Counted from the first letter of the stretch, positions 1 to 5,734 are shown. The stretch is DNA of 5,734 nucleotides from an uncultured Clostridia bacterium (GCA_937888935.1 CALARO010000248.1:1-5734), one strand, 5' to 3'. Notes: generated by a model from the sequence alone, not told the origin. Numbers and translations are program-made.

Positions 1-982
1 ACACACTCGTTTTCCCCGCGATAAATTCCGTTTCGGCTTCTTCCAGAAGCACGCCGTTCATCTTGGGGTTCAGAATTCCCTTCTGCACCCATTCGTATTC
101 GATTTGCGTAACCGCTTCATACTCTTTCGTGCCATAACCCGACACAACAAGGTCTTTATTTGCGTTTTCCGCGTCGGTCAACCCCAGCTCGCTGCCTTTT
201 TTAAGCGTACTCGTAAAATAGCCGGAATCGGCAAACGCGCCCAGCGTAAGAGCTTTTTCCACGTCCCACACCGCACCGGATACGGCGTATGCGCCTGCGC
301 CTTCGAGCGCGTTCATCGCCACGCACATATCCGCAAAATCTTCGAGATTATCCACAAGAATGTAATTCTTGTTCGTTGCGGGGCAGATCTCGCTTGTTTT
401 TGCCGCGTCGTCGGTGTAACCCGCTTTTTCCATGCGATCTTTTCTCACGAGAATACCGAATTTATACGGATTGATTGCCGAGGGAATCCCCACAACCTCG
501 TTATTCGAAGTAGTCATACTCCAAAGAGGATCTCCTTCGATGTATTTCAGCAGGTTTTTTGCGCGGGTGCGAAGCCGCGTGTTGATATTGAAATACGCGT
601 TTTGTTCGATCAGATAATCGTCTACGCCCACGCCGCCGCGGGTGTGAGAAACAATCACGTCCACGCCGCCCGAAGAAAGCGCCGTACCCAGCTTCGAGCG
701 CATGTTTTCGCCGAGATGGGAGATCTGAAAATCGAGCGAAACGCCCGTTTCGTCGTAGTATTTTTGTTCCACGTAATCAAGCACGCGCTCTTCTTCCGAG
801 CCTGCCGTCCACGTAAATTCGCTCGAACCGCCCGTGTAGATGGAAATCGTCTTACCCAAAGGCCGTTCGCCGCTTCCGCCGCCCGGGTTTACGGGATCGT
901 CCGTGTTCCCGGCACAAGCGCCGAATCCTACGCCCATGGCAAGCACGCTTGCCGCAATGATAGAAGATACTTTTTTGTTCAT
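1..982 (-). CDS. Extracellular solute-binding lipoprotein of a CUT1 sugar ABC importer (C-terminus missing)
   Basis: This is the extracytoplasmic binding protein that would capture a sugar and hand it to the two permeases encoded just upstream. I translated 327 residues from ATG at 982; the frame is open to the window edge, so the C-terminus is missing (family members are usually about 430-550 residues). The N-terminus is a lipoprotein signal: Lys3-Lys4, a hydrophobic stretch, then GFGAC with the likely lipidated Cys23 (Phe at -3 is not the usual Leu), followed by a Gly/Ser/Pro-rich tether to about residue 40. The mature part starts with a beta-strand-like KTISIYTGG, and a later GIPSAINPYKFGILVRKDRMEKAGY stretch resembles the IP...(Y)...VRKDxLEKxG segment of LplA-like family 1 binding proteins. 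The SD GGAGG at 990-994 lies 7 nt before ATG. It is the third gene of the operon, 94 nt after the LplC-type permease. The substrate cannot be told from sequence; complex saccharides are typical for this subgroup. Confidence 0.9.
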   Translation of the reverse strand, partial: MNKKVSSIIAASVLAMGVGFGACAGNTDDPVNPGGGSGERPLGKTISIYTGGSSEFTWTAGSEEERVLDYVEQKYYDETGVSLDFQISHLGENMRSKLGTALSSGGVDVIVSHTRGGVGVDDYLIEQNAYFNINTRLRTRAKNLLKYIEGDPLWSMTTSNNEVVGIPSAINPYKFGILVRKDRMEKAGYTDDAAKTSEICPATNKNYILVDNLEDFADMCVAMNALEGAGAYAVSGAVWDVEKALTLGAFADSGYFTSTLKKGSELGLTDAENANKDLVVSGYGTKEYEAVTQIEYEWVQKGILNPKMNGVLLEEAETEFIAGKTSV

Positions 983-1076
983 CTTTCTTCCTCCGAAACA
1001 AAAGAATTTATTTTTATTTTTTTCAAGCCGTTTTACCGACTTTTTTTCAACATTTAAACGCTGTATCTGCGCCGTA
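983..1076 (-). other. 94-nt intergenic leader of the solute-binding protein gene
   Basis: This is the only real gap inside the operon. On the minus strand it is very A-rich (runs of A5-A7) and ends in a strong GGAGG 7 nt before the ATG at 982. A weak 6-bp hairpin with one G-U pair (1025-1030 with 1037-1042) precedes the A-rich stretch. In the direction of transcription no U-tract follows it, so it is not a terminator of the operon. An unstructured A-rich leader would favour higher translation of the binding protein than of the permeases, as is common for ABC importers; that is inference. I see no convincing internal promoter. Confidence 0.5.
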
Positions 1077-1967
1077 TCAGCCTTTTTCCGCGCCCGCCGT
1101 AATGCCGTTCACAAAATATTTCTGCAAAATCGGCGAAATGAGAATCAGCGGCAGTATCACGATCACGATGCCCGCATTCCGCGCCGAAGTAAGAGGCGCG
1201 TTCGCCACGCTGCCCGAAGCGCGGCTCGAATAAAACGCCTGCATGTTGTCGATCATCTGCTTCAATACGTGCTGCACGAGTTGCAGCGAAGTGTGCGTGG
1301 CTTCGAGATACAAAACCGAGGGCAGCCAGCTGTTCCACTTCCCCACGAACGTTACCATGCCTACGGTGAACATCATCGGCAGCGCAAGCGGCGTATACAC
1401 GTGCCAGATCTGCTGAAAATCGTTTGCGCCGTCAAGCTGCGCCGCCTCGCCCAGCGCGGGCGAAAGTCCGTAGAAGTAATTGCGAAGCAGCAAAATATTG
1501 TACGCGCCGATGCTGCCGGGGAGAATCAGCGCCCAGATCGTATCGTACAAGCCTATGCCGCGGATCACAAGGTATGTGGGAATCGTGCCGCCCGAGAAAA
1601 ACATGGGAATCATGAAAAACACATTGAAAAATTTTCTTCCCACAAGTTTTTTATTCGAGAGCGCGAACGCCGCCCACGCGCAGCCGAATACGGAAATCGC
1701 CGTACCTGCCGCCGCCACCGCTACGGTAACCGCAAGCGCTCGCAAAAACGCGTCGCCGATCGAAAACAAGAATTTGTACCCCGCGAACGTGAAGCCGCGG
1801 AAGAAAATCGAAAAGCCTTCGCGCATCAGAACGGAATTGCTGCTCAAAGACGCGGTGACGATCAGCCAGAACGGCAGAATGAACGCCAGCGTGAGCAAAA
1901 TCATAATCAGCGCGTTTACGATATTGAATACGGATATTTTTTTGGTAACTCTTCCCGTGTTTTTCAT
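1077..1967 (-). CDS. LplC/YtcP-type carbohydrate ABC transporter permease (MalG-like)
   Basis: This is the second membrane subunit of a CUT1 (MalFG-type) sugar importer, pairing with the LplB-type permease encoded directly upstream to form the channel. At 296 residues it has the normal family length. About six membrane spans are visible (roughly 14-34, 74-100, 112-135, 142-163, 197-217 and 264-283). The cytoplasmic EAA loop that docks on the ATPase is well preserved: EAAQLDGAN at 174-182 followed by the P-LALP end at 193-197. The C-terminus QKYFVNGITAGAEKG is the characteristic ending of the LplC subfamily (usually QKYFVKGV..G..KG). The ATG at 1967 overlaps the TGA of the upstream gene as ATGA, with GAGGGG (1973-1978) 5 nt before it, so translation is probably coupled. 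The SBP gene follows after 94 nt. No ATPase is encoded nearby; family members commonly share an MsmX-type ATPase. Confidence 0.95.
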   Translation of the reverse strand: MKNTGRVTKKISVFNIVNALIMILLTLAFILPFWLIVTASLSSNSVLMREGFSIFFRGFTFAGYKFLFSIGDAFLRALAVTVAVAAAGTAISVFGCAWAAFALSNKKLVGRKFFNVFFMIPMFFSGGTIPTYLVIRGIGLYDTIWALILPGSIGAYNILLLRNYFYGLSPALGEAAQLDGANDFQQIWHVYTPLALPMMFTVGMVTFVGKWNSWLPSVLYLEATHTSLQLVQHVLKQMIDNMQAFYSSRASGSVANAPLTSARNAGIVIVILPLILISPILQKYFVNGITAGAEKG

Positions 1968-3964
1968 AATATCCCCTCGTTATCTGTTTTCTTTACGATC
2001 CTGTTTGTGAAAATCACCAGGATCAGACCGATCACGCCCTGAATCAGTCCGCACGCCGTAGCCAGCGAGAATCCGCTGCCGCCGAGCACCGATCCGTAGG
2101 CGAGCGTACCTACCACGTTTGTGGTGGAGTTTAAAATATCAAGACTGCGCGTCATAGCGATAATCTGCTCGTAATTGTCGCCCATAATCGAAGAAATATC
2201 CAAAATCAGCTGCAACATAATCACGTTCATCACGCCGGGGATCGTTACTGTGATCGCCTGACGGAATCTGCCGCCCCCGTCGATCGTACACGCGTCGTAT
2301 AGTTCGTCCGATATGCCGCCGAGCGCGGACATATAGATGAGCGTACCCCAACCCATGCCTTTCCACAGCGAAGACACGGCTAAAATGCCCCACCAATAAT
2401 CCGGCTCGCCGTAGAAATCGAAGCTATGCCCCAAGAGCCTGATCAGCATCGCGTTCAGCGCGCCGTTTTCGCCGAGCAGGTTAAACGCCATGCCGCCCAC
2501 GGCAATCCACGAAATGAAATTCGGAATGTACGAAATCGTTTGTATCACGCCCTTCGCGCGGCGGTTTTTCACCTCGTTCAAAAGCAGCGTGAAAATTAAA
2601 ATCATCGGGAAATTCGTGCCGATACGAATCAGCGATATGTACACGGTGTTGCGGAACATGCGGTACGTGCCTTGACTTTGCGCGTAGAAAATTTTACGGA
2701 AAGTTTTCAATCCCACGAATTCGCTGCCGAATACGCCGTCTAAAATCTTATAATCCTGAAACGCGATCACGAGTCCGAACATCGGCAGATAGCAGAAAAT
2801 CAGCACGTACACAAACGCCGGCAAAAGCAGCAGATACAAAAGCTTGTGCTGCCGGATTCCCGTGCAGAAATCGCCCTTTAAAAATTGCTTCCACCCGCGC
2901 GAAATCGCGCTTTGCTTTTTCGTTGCGTTCGCCGGGGCAGCCGTTTGCATTATCCGTTCGCCTTGCGCCGGCGCGATTTCAAATGAAACCTGCGAACCCG
3001 GCACGCCTTGCGCGCCTTGCGCATTGCCCGCCGCGCCGATACCGTTCGCGCCGTTCGCGCCCGAAAACGCAACGTTTTTGCCGAGCTTGATCAGGTGCAG
3101 AATAAACGCCGCAATCAGTCCTCCCGCAACGATCGTACCCGCGATAATACCGAACATCGCCGCGGGACTTATCCCTTTCTCGTAGATCACGTAGCCGAAC
3201 ATCGCGCCGATTTCTTTATCTTCGGGGATCATTTCGCCTTCGGTGGAAGTGATTTCCGCCATGATCTGCACGGGGCGCATTTCCACCGTATTTTTATTCA
3301 CAAGCTTCATATCGTTGCCCGCGTAGTACGCGATATTCGCGGGAAAAGACACGGTAAGGCGCTCGATACACCCTACGTCTAAAAGTCTGAACGCCGCCGT
3401 AGTGGATTTATCGCTTGCGCCCGCCGCGTATTTATCCAGCTCTTCCAGAGAAACTTCCGCGCCGTCCGCCGAATACAGCTGCAAGCCGTCCGCCATTTCG
3501 TCAATGCCGATATCCACCGATTTCGCCACGGACTTATAATAAATCGTCTGCGTGCAGGCAAACAAACCGGCCTCCCAGTTTCTGATCATTTCGCCCGTCT
3601 CGCTCGTTTCCGGCACAAACGAAGAGGTTTTTTGCAGGAAAAATTCGCCCATCGCTTTCACTTTGTCGATGCGGCGGAAAGATACTTCCACGTTATAGCC
3701 GTTTTCCGTTTTCGATACGCTTTCCACAAAAATCGCGTCGTTTTCGCCCGAACGCACCCGGAAACCTTCCGCATACGCTTCCACGGCTTCTTTAAACGGC
3801 TGCTCCTCTTCCTCGGAAATCACCGAAAACGTTGCCGATCCTTTGCCGCTGTACTTGATTTTCGCCGATCCCGTAAGCGTGAAGCCCGAAAAACAGACGA
3901 AAACAAGCGCCGCAAAAAGACACACCGCTATGTATCGGATCAATTTTTTAGTACGTAATGCCAA
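1964..3964 (-). CDS. LplB-type sugar ABC permease with a large fused N-terminal membrane-anchored extracytoplasmic domain
   Basis: First gene of the importer operon. The C-terminal part (about residues 358-666) is a complete LplB-type permease: RQHKLLYLLLLPAFVYVLIF, YLPMFGLVIAFQDYK, FVGLKTF, the TLLLNEV..RRAKGVIQTISYIPNFISW block, and an EAA loop in the degenerate form ELYDACTIDGGGRFRQAITVTIPG (554-577). Usual LplB proteins have about 290-320 residues; this one has 666. The extra part is: positive N-terminus, TM1 (about 8-28), a soluble region (about 30-264) with an EEEE run at 51-54 and two cysteines (137, 199), TM2 (about 268-290) followed by Lys/His, and a Gly/Ala/Asn-rich linker (about 301-323) plus a spacer. 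Topology is consistent: N-in, domain outside, linker inside, permease. I do not recognise the soluble domain. The TTG start at 3964 is chosen because AAGGAGG lies 7 nt before it; an in-frame ATG at 4048 has no SD. The stop overlaps the next gene (ATGA). Confidence 0.92.
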   Translation of the reverse strand: MALRTKKLIRYIAVCLFAALVFVCFSGFTLTGSAKIKYSGKGSATFSVISEEEEQPFKEAVEAYAEGFRVRSGENDAIFVESVSKTENGYNVEVSFRRIDKVKAMGEFFLQKTSSFVPETSETGEMIRNWEAGLFACTQTIYYKSVAKSVDIGIDEMADGLQLYSADGAEVSLEELDKYAAGASDKSTTAAFRLLDVGCIERLTVSFPANIAYYAGNDMKLVNKNTVEMRPVQIMAEITSTEGEMIPEDKEIGAMFGYVIYEKGISPAAMFGIIAGTIVAGGLIAAFILHLIKLGKNVAFSGANGANGIGAAGNAQGAQGVPGSQVSFEIAPAQGERIMQTAAPANATKKQSAISRGWKQFLKGDFCTGIRQHKLLYLLLLPAFVYVLIFCYLPMFGLVIAFQDYKILDGVFGSEFVGLKTFRKIFYAQSQGTYRMFRNTVYISLIRIGTNFPMILIFTLLLNEVKNRRAKGVIQTISYIPNFISWIAVGGMAFNLLGENGALNAMLIRLLGHSFDFYGEPDYWWGILAVSSLWKGMGWGTLIYMSALGGISDELYDACTIDGGGRFRQAITVTIPGVMNVIMLQLILDISSIMGDNYEQIIAMTRSLDILNSTTNVVGTLAYGSVLGGSGFSLATACGLIQGVIGLILVIFTNRIVKKTDNEGIL
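2894..3073 (-). other. Low-complexity Gly/Ala/Asn-rich linker inside the fused permease (collagen-like spacing)
   Basis: Residues about 298-357 of the LplB-type fusion join TM2 to the permease proper. The core (about 302-323) reads GANGANGIGAAGNAQGAQGVPG, with glycine at every third position in two blocks (302/305/308 and 317/320/323) and interruptions between them. At DNA level this is a GC-rich run of near-repeats on the plus strand around 3008-3061 (gcgccgttc units). By the predicted topology the linker is cytoplasmic, so it is more likely a flexible spacer than a true collagen helix. Such repeats can change length by slippage, so length may vary between relatives. Confidence 0.6.
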
Positions 3965-4098
3965 AGTTTTTCCTCCTTCTTTGTCGGTGGCGGATTTTTG
4001 CCCGTCGCACGCCCTTGCGCCGCCGAAGCGGATTGCCGAAGCAAACATAATTTGCGCGCGTGTGCGTGGGGTGCAAAACCGCGAATTTTCGGTTTCGT
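3965..4098 (-). promoter_or_regulatory. Leader (5' UTR) of the importer operon with two tandem UUCG tetraloop hairpins
   Basis: The predicted transcript starts near 4098, about 7 nt after the -10 box, giving a leader of roughly 134 nt before the TTG start. It contains a GCAAA/TTTGC hairpin around 4041-4055 and two adjacent stems capped by the very stable C(UUCG)G loop: TTGC-TTCG-GCAA at 4033-4044 and CCGC-TTCG-GCGG at 4020-4031. The first UUCG stem shares bases with the GCAAA/TTTGC hairpin, so the two are mutually exclusive. The leader ends in AAGGAGG, 7 nt before the TTG. I do not recognise a known riboswitch class. The stretch from 4048 down is also open in the frame of the permease, which leaves an N-terminally extended form as a less likely reading. 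Confidence 0.55.
3972..3978 (-). promoter_or_regulatory. Ribosome binding site that fixes the TTG start of the fused permease
   Basis: On the minus strand AAGGAGG is followed by 7 nt and then TTG at 3962-3964. The protein from this TTG begins MALRTKKLIRYIAVCLFAAL, a normal positively charged start of a membrane span. The alternative upstream ATG at 4048 has no Shine-Dalgarno sequence and would add 28 residues without membrane or signal character. Confidence 0.85.
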
Positions 4099-4104
4099 GA
4101 TTTA

Positions 4105-4133
4105 ATTATAGCAGACGAATCCGCTTTTGTGAA
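4105..4133 (-). promoter_or_regulatory. Sigma-A-type promoter of the sugar importer operon
   Basis: On the minus strand the -35 box is TTCACA (4128-4133, five of six consensus bases) and the -10 box is TATAAT (4105-4110, perfect), separated by exactly 17 bp. A TG one base before the -10 makes it an extended -10 (TGCTATAAT). This is close to an ideal housekeeping promoter and sits about 140 nt before the first gene. The direct repeat at 4132-4148 overlaps the outer two bases of the -35 box, suggesting regulation by a bound protein. Strength this close to consensus would fit repression as well as activation. Confidence 0.88.
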
Positions 4134-4169
4134 TGGACAATGTAACGATAAAAATGGAAAATGTAACGA
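4132..4169 (-). promoter_or_regulatory. Two 17-bp direct repeats (probable operator) abutting the -35 box
   Basis: Read on the minus strand, TCGTTACATTTTCCATT (4153-4169) and TCGTTACATTGTCCATT (4132-4148) match at 16 of 17 bases and have the same orientation. They are offset by exactly 21 bp, two turns of the helix, so both present the same face to a protein. The proximal copy touches the -35 box of the importer promoter. This layout is typical of AraC-family regulators, including the YesN-type response regulators that often control LplB/LplC importers. No such regulator gene is in the window, so the family assignment is inference. Confidence 0.72.
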
Positions 4170-4185
4170 ACTTTTTTCGGGGCGC

Positions 4186-4219
4186 AAAAAAAACGAAGAG
4201 CCGGATAAGCTCTTCGTTT
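4186..4219 (-). terminator. Rho-independent terminator ending the GIY-YIG transcript
   Basis: An 11-bp perfect stem (4191-4201 with 4209-4219, core GAAGAGC/GCTCTTC) closes a 7-nt loop. In the minus-strand transcript the stem is followed directly by a run of eight U (4193-4186). It lies about 53 bp upstream of the importer -35 box and about 260 nt after the stop of the GIY-YIG gene, so it separates the two transcription units. On the plus strand the T-rich sequence after the stem is interrupted, so termination from that side would be weaker. Confidence 0.9.
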
Positions 4220-4481
4220 CTGTGGTTTTTTCTGTTATTTTTTCCCTGTTTTTACTCGTTTTACGCCGTTTTTGCCATTATTTGGGCAATATCACTTGTA
4301 AAATGTAACGATTTCAAGCGGCGCGCCGCCGGCAAAATGGCGATAAAAAGCGAGTTGCCCTTCGTTCGCGTTGATTTTTGTTCGCGTTTCGTTTTTTTCT
4401 TTCTCATTCCCTGCCGCGAGTCAAAACGCACAGCACTTCCACGCGCCGCGCGTTTCTTGCCCCCAATTTATTTGTCGCCGA
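4220..4481. other. Intergenic stretch between GIY-YIG stop and terminator (262 bp)
   Basis: This is probably the 3' untranslated part of the GIY-YIG transcript. I see no gene I would support. It is made of T-rich tracts on the plus strand (4221-4275, 4374-4402) with short GC-rich patches, including a GGCGCGCC palindrome near 4321 and a short TTGCC/GGCAA inverted repeat near 4272-4290. It holds the third copy of the operator-like repeat at 4295-4311. A 48-codon minus-strand frame (4407 to 4261) exists but lacks a properly spaced ribosome binding site. Confidence 0.5.
4295..4311 (-). repeat. Third, distal copy of the operator-like 17-bp repeat
   Basis: This copy matches the 4153-4169 repeat at 14 of 17 bases in the same orientation, including an unbroken 12-base block. 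It lies 142 bp upstream of the second copy and 163 bp upstream of the first, on the far side of the terminator. It could be a remote site for DNA looping or extra regulator binding, or a chance remnant. The spacing is about 13.5 helical turns, which does not by itself favour looping on the same face. Confidence 0.5.
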
Positions 4482-5678
4482 TTAACAATATTTTTTATAC
4501 ACCACGGGAGAAGCCATACCCTTAATCCTATATTTTGCCGGAATTGTTTTTCCGATAAGATTATCGAATTTTAGCCCGGTTGCTTCTTTTCCCCAAAATT
4601 CATAGCGCCCTTTGGATTCGCCGCTTTCAACCATGCGCCATCTATCCACAACATAAACCGCCTGCACTACTTTATTTACAACCGATAAAACATACTTATA
4701 TTGCTTTATTCTTTCGCCCACTTTCCACGCCCGTCTTGTCGCTTCGTAAACGTTTCCGCCATATTCTTGAATTCTGGCGGTTGTGGTTTTTATGATCACA
4801 TAATCAAAATCGGGTTCTTCATAAATATTGTTTTCACCGTCGCTCTGAGATGCAAAAATATTTTCTGTCGGTAAAAAAGTTGTCGTTTTCGTCGGCGATA
4901 AATATGTAATCGGATTTTGCGCCGATTGGCTTACCTTCAATTCCGCAATAGATTTATGAAGATAAAATTTTTGATTTTCGTCCAACGTTTCGTAATTTCT
5001 ACTGATAAAGTAAGCCTTTCCCTCAATCTCTTTATTGATTCCGTTTTTTAATTCATGCGGGCGAGGAACATCTATCATCTGACGAACGTAATGCCATTCG
5101 TCAGGTTTATATACGGCAACTATCAATTGATTGTATACCGCAAAAACATACTCGATACTTTTAGCTCTGTCAATGGAAAGAACCCAATAGCCTCTTGTCG
5201 CTTCATACAATTCTTGCGGCGTCATATCCCAACGAAAAAGGCGATTTATCTTGATCACAAGGATATTATGCTTTATATCTTCCGCTTTCAAATGTTCCGC
5301 ACCGTATCGAAGCTCGAAATCTTCAACCGTAAGACTTTCATGTGTGTGATGCCCCGCAACAATATTCGAAAGCTTAATTTCCGAAGTAAAATTCAAAAGA
5401 TTGATTAAAGACGCTTCGGCTGCAAACGCTTCACTTTCGGTTAATCCCCAATTAACGATTATTCTTTTTACGTTCAGTCCCGCTTTTTCGATAGAACTTA
5501 TCGTTTGCAACTTAATTTTTTCGGAATCGGGCGATTTATCGCTCTCTATTTCGTGATTAAAAACTCTGTTGTGAATACCTTTGCCTATGTAAAATACTTT
5601 TTCGTTTCTCGGATCAATCAAAGCATATACATAATAACCATTAAGAGCTTGCAAAGCTTTTTCGGAAAAATTTTTCAT
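4482..5678 (-). CDS. GIY-YIG endonuclease-like protein (LEM-3-like) with two diverged C-terminal modules
   Basis: Probable single-domain DNA nuclease plus accessory modules, 398 residues from ATG at 5678. The N-terminal GIY-YIG fold has YYVYAL (15-20) and FYIGKG (29-34) as the two signature strands, an R-x3-H pair (Arg38, His42) after the GKG, and a candidate catalytic Glu88 in AAEASLINLL. The GKG...R...H pattern is that of LEM-3-like GIY-YIG proteins. Two related modules follow: about 139-227 and 293-367, both with a (V)IK strand, YEATR..W (158 and 311), a Y-V-(F/L)-x-V core, AVY..D.W and a final G-(K/R)-x-x-F. The spacer (about 250-290) is Ser/Thr/Asn-rich. I do not recognise the module with certainty. 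The ATG at 5717 would add 13 residues and has no SD; the ATG at 5678 has AAGGA 12 nt away, so the start is uncertain. The DNA is more AT-rich than the transporter genes, hinting at separate acquisition. The biological role is unknown. Confidence 0.8.
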   Translation of the reverse strand: MKNFSEKALQALNGYYVYALIDPRNEKVFYIGKGIHNRVFNHEIESDKSPDSEKIKLQTISSIEKAGLNVKRIIVNWGLTESEAFAAEASLINLLNFTSEIKLSNIVAGHHTHESLTVEDFELRYGAEHLKAEDIKHNILVIKINRLFRWDMTPQELYEATRGYWVLSIDRAKSIEYVFAVYNQLIVAVYKPDEWHYVRQMIDVPRPHELKNGINKEIEGKAYFISRNYETLDENQKFYLHKSIAELKVSQSAQNPITYLSPTKTTTFLPTENIFASQSDGENNIYEEPDFDYVIIKTTTARIQEYGGNVYEATRRAWKVGERIKQYKYVLSVVNKVVQAVYVVDRWRMVESGESKGRYEFWGKEATGLKFDNLIGKTIPAKYRIKGMASPVVYKKYC

Positions 5679-5734
5679 CGTTCTCAAATATCCTTTTTGT
5701 TCGATATGTTTTCCCATACCGCCGTAAATGTTTT

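Noticed and set aside
1025..1042. Hairpin AAGCCG/CGACTT followed by T-run, resembling a plus-strand terminator
   Set aside because: No gene is transcribed on the plus strand here, the stem is only 6 bp with a G-U pair, and in the operon's own direction no U-tract follows.
104..1057. 317-codon open frame on the plus strand
   Set aside because: It lies antisense to the solute-binding protein, whose frame has a signal peptide, a strong SD and family-like sequence. The plus-strand protein is rich in Arg, His, Phe and Cys and resembles no family, as expected for a shadow frame.
840..2042. 400-codon open frame on the plus strand
   Set aside because: It is antisense to the LplC-type permease and reads as a highly Arg/Glu/His/Gln-rich shadow with no domain. 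The opposite strand has clear permease motifs.
3008..3061. GC-rich gcgccgttc-like units as a possible tandem repeat or CRISPR-like element
   Set aside because: They are in frame within the permease gene and encode its Gly/Ala/Asn linker. There are too few and too irregular units for an array.
3965..4098. Riboswitch in the operon leader
   Set aside because: I could not match any conserved core of a known class. The hairpins are noted but a ligand-binding role has no support.
4261..4407. 48-codon minus-strand frame beginning MRKKKTKREQ
   Set aside because: The only SD-like bases (AGGGA) touch the ATG with no spacing. The Lys-rich start simply reflects an A-rich tract, and it contains the operator-like repeat.
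5679..5717. ATG at 5717 as the GIY-YIG start
   Set aside because: It has no SD and adds 13 residues (MGKHIEQKGYLRT) outside the fold. The ATG at 5678 with AAGGA upstream is preferred, though the 12-nt spacing is long, so the question stays open.

Overview
The window looks like a chromosomal segment of a Gram-positive, low-to-mid GC bacterium, most likely Bacillota of the class Clostridia. This is an inference. It rests on the CUT1 sugar-importer genes of the LplB/LplC type, strong GGAGG-type ribosome binding sites, a TTG start, a lipoprotein-type solute-binding protein, and a consensus sigma-A-like promoter. All real genes read on the minus strand, so the biological order runs right to left.

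Right part (about 5717 to 4482): a stand-alone GIY-YIG endonuclease-like protein with two diverged copies of a C-terminal module. Its DNA is visibly more AT-rich than the transporter genes. Its transcript probably ends at a strong intrinsic terminator at 4186-4219.

Control region (about 4311 to 3965): directly after the terminator comes a near-perfect promoter (TTCACA, 17 bp, extended TGCTATAAT). Two 17-bp direct repeats spaced exactly 21 bp lie just upstream of it and touch its -35 box. A third, weaker copy lies 142 bp further upstream, beyond the terminator. A roughly 134-nt leader carries two adjacent C(UUCG)G tetraloop hairpins before a strong SD and a TTG start.

Transporter operon (3964 to the left edge): (1) an unusual 666-residue LplB-type permease that carries about 360 extra N-terminal residues: a membrane anchor, a ~235-residue predicted extracytoplasmic domain, a second membrane span and a Gly/Ala/Asn-rich linker; (2) an LplC-type permease overlapping it by ATGA; (3) after a 94-nt gap, a lipoprotein solute-binding protein cut by the window edge. 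Together these would form the binding protein and heterodimeric channel of an oligosaccharide or saccharide-derivative importer. No ATPase is encoded here, so a shared MsmX-type ATPase elsewhere is expected.

The strongest candidates for something not commonly described are the fused extracytoplasmic domain on the LplB permease and the repeat-based operator array that probably controls the operon.
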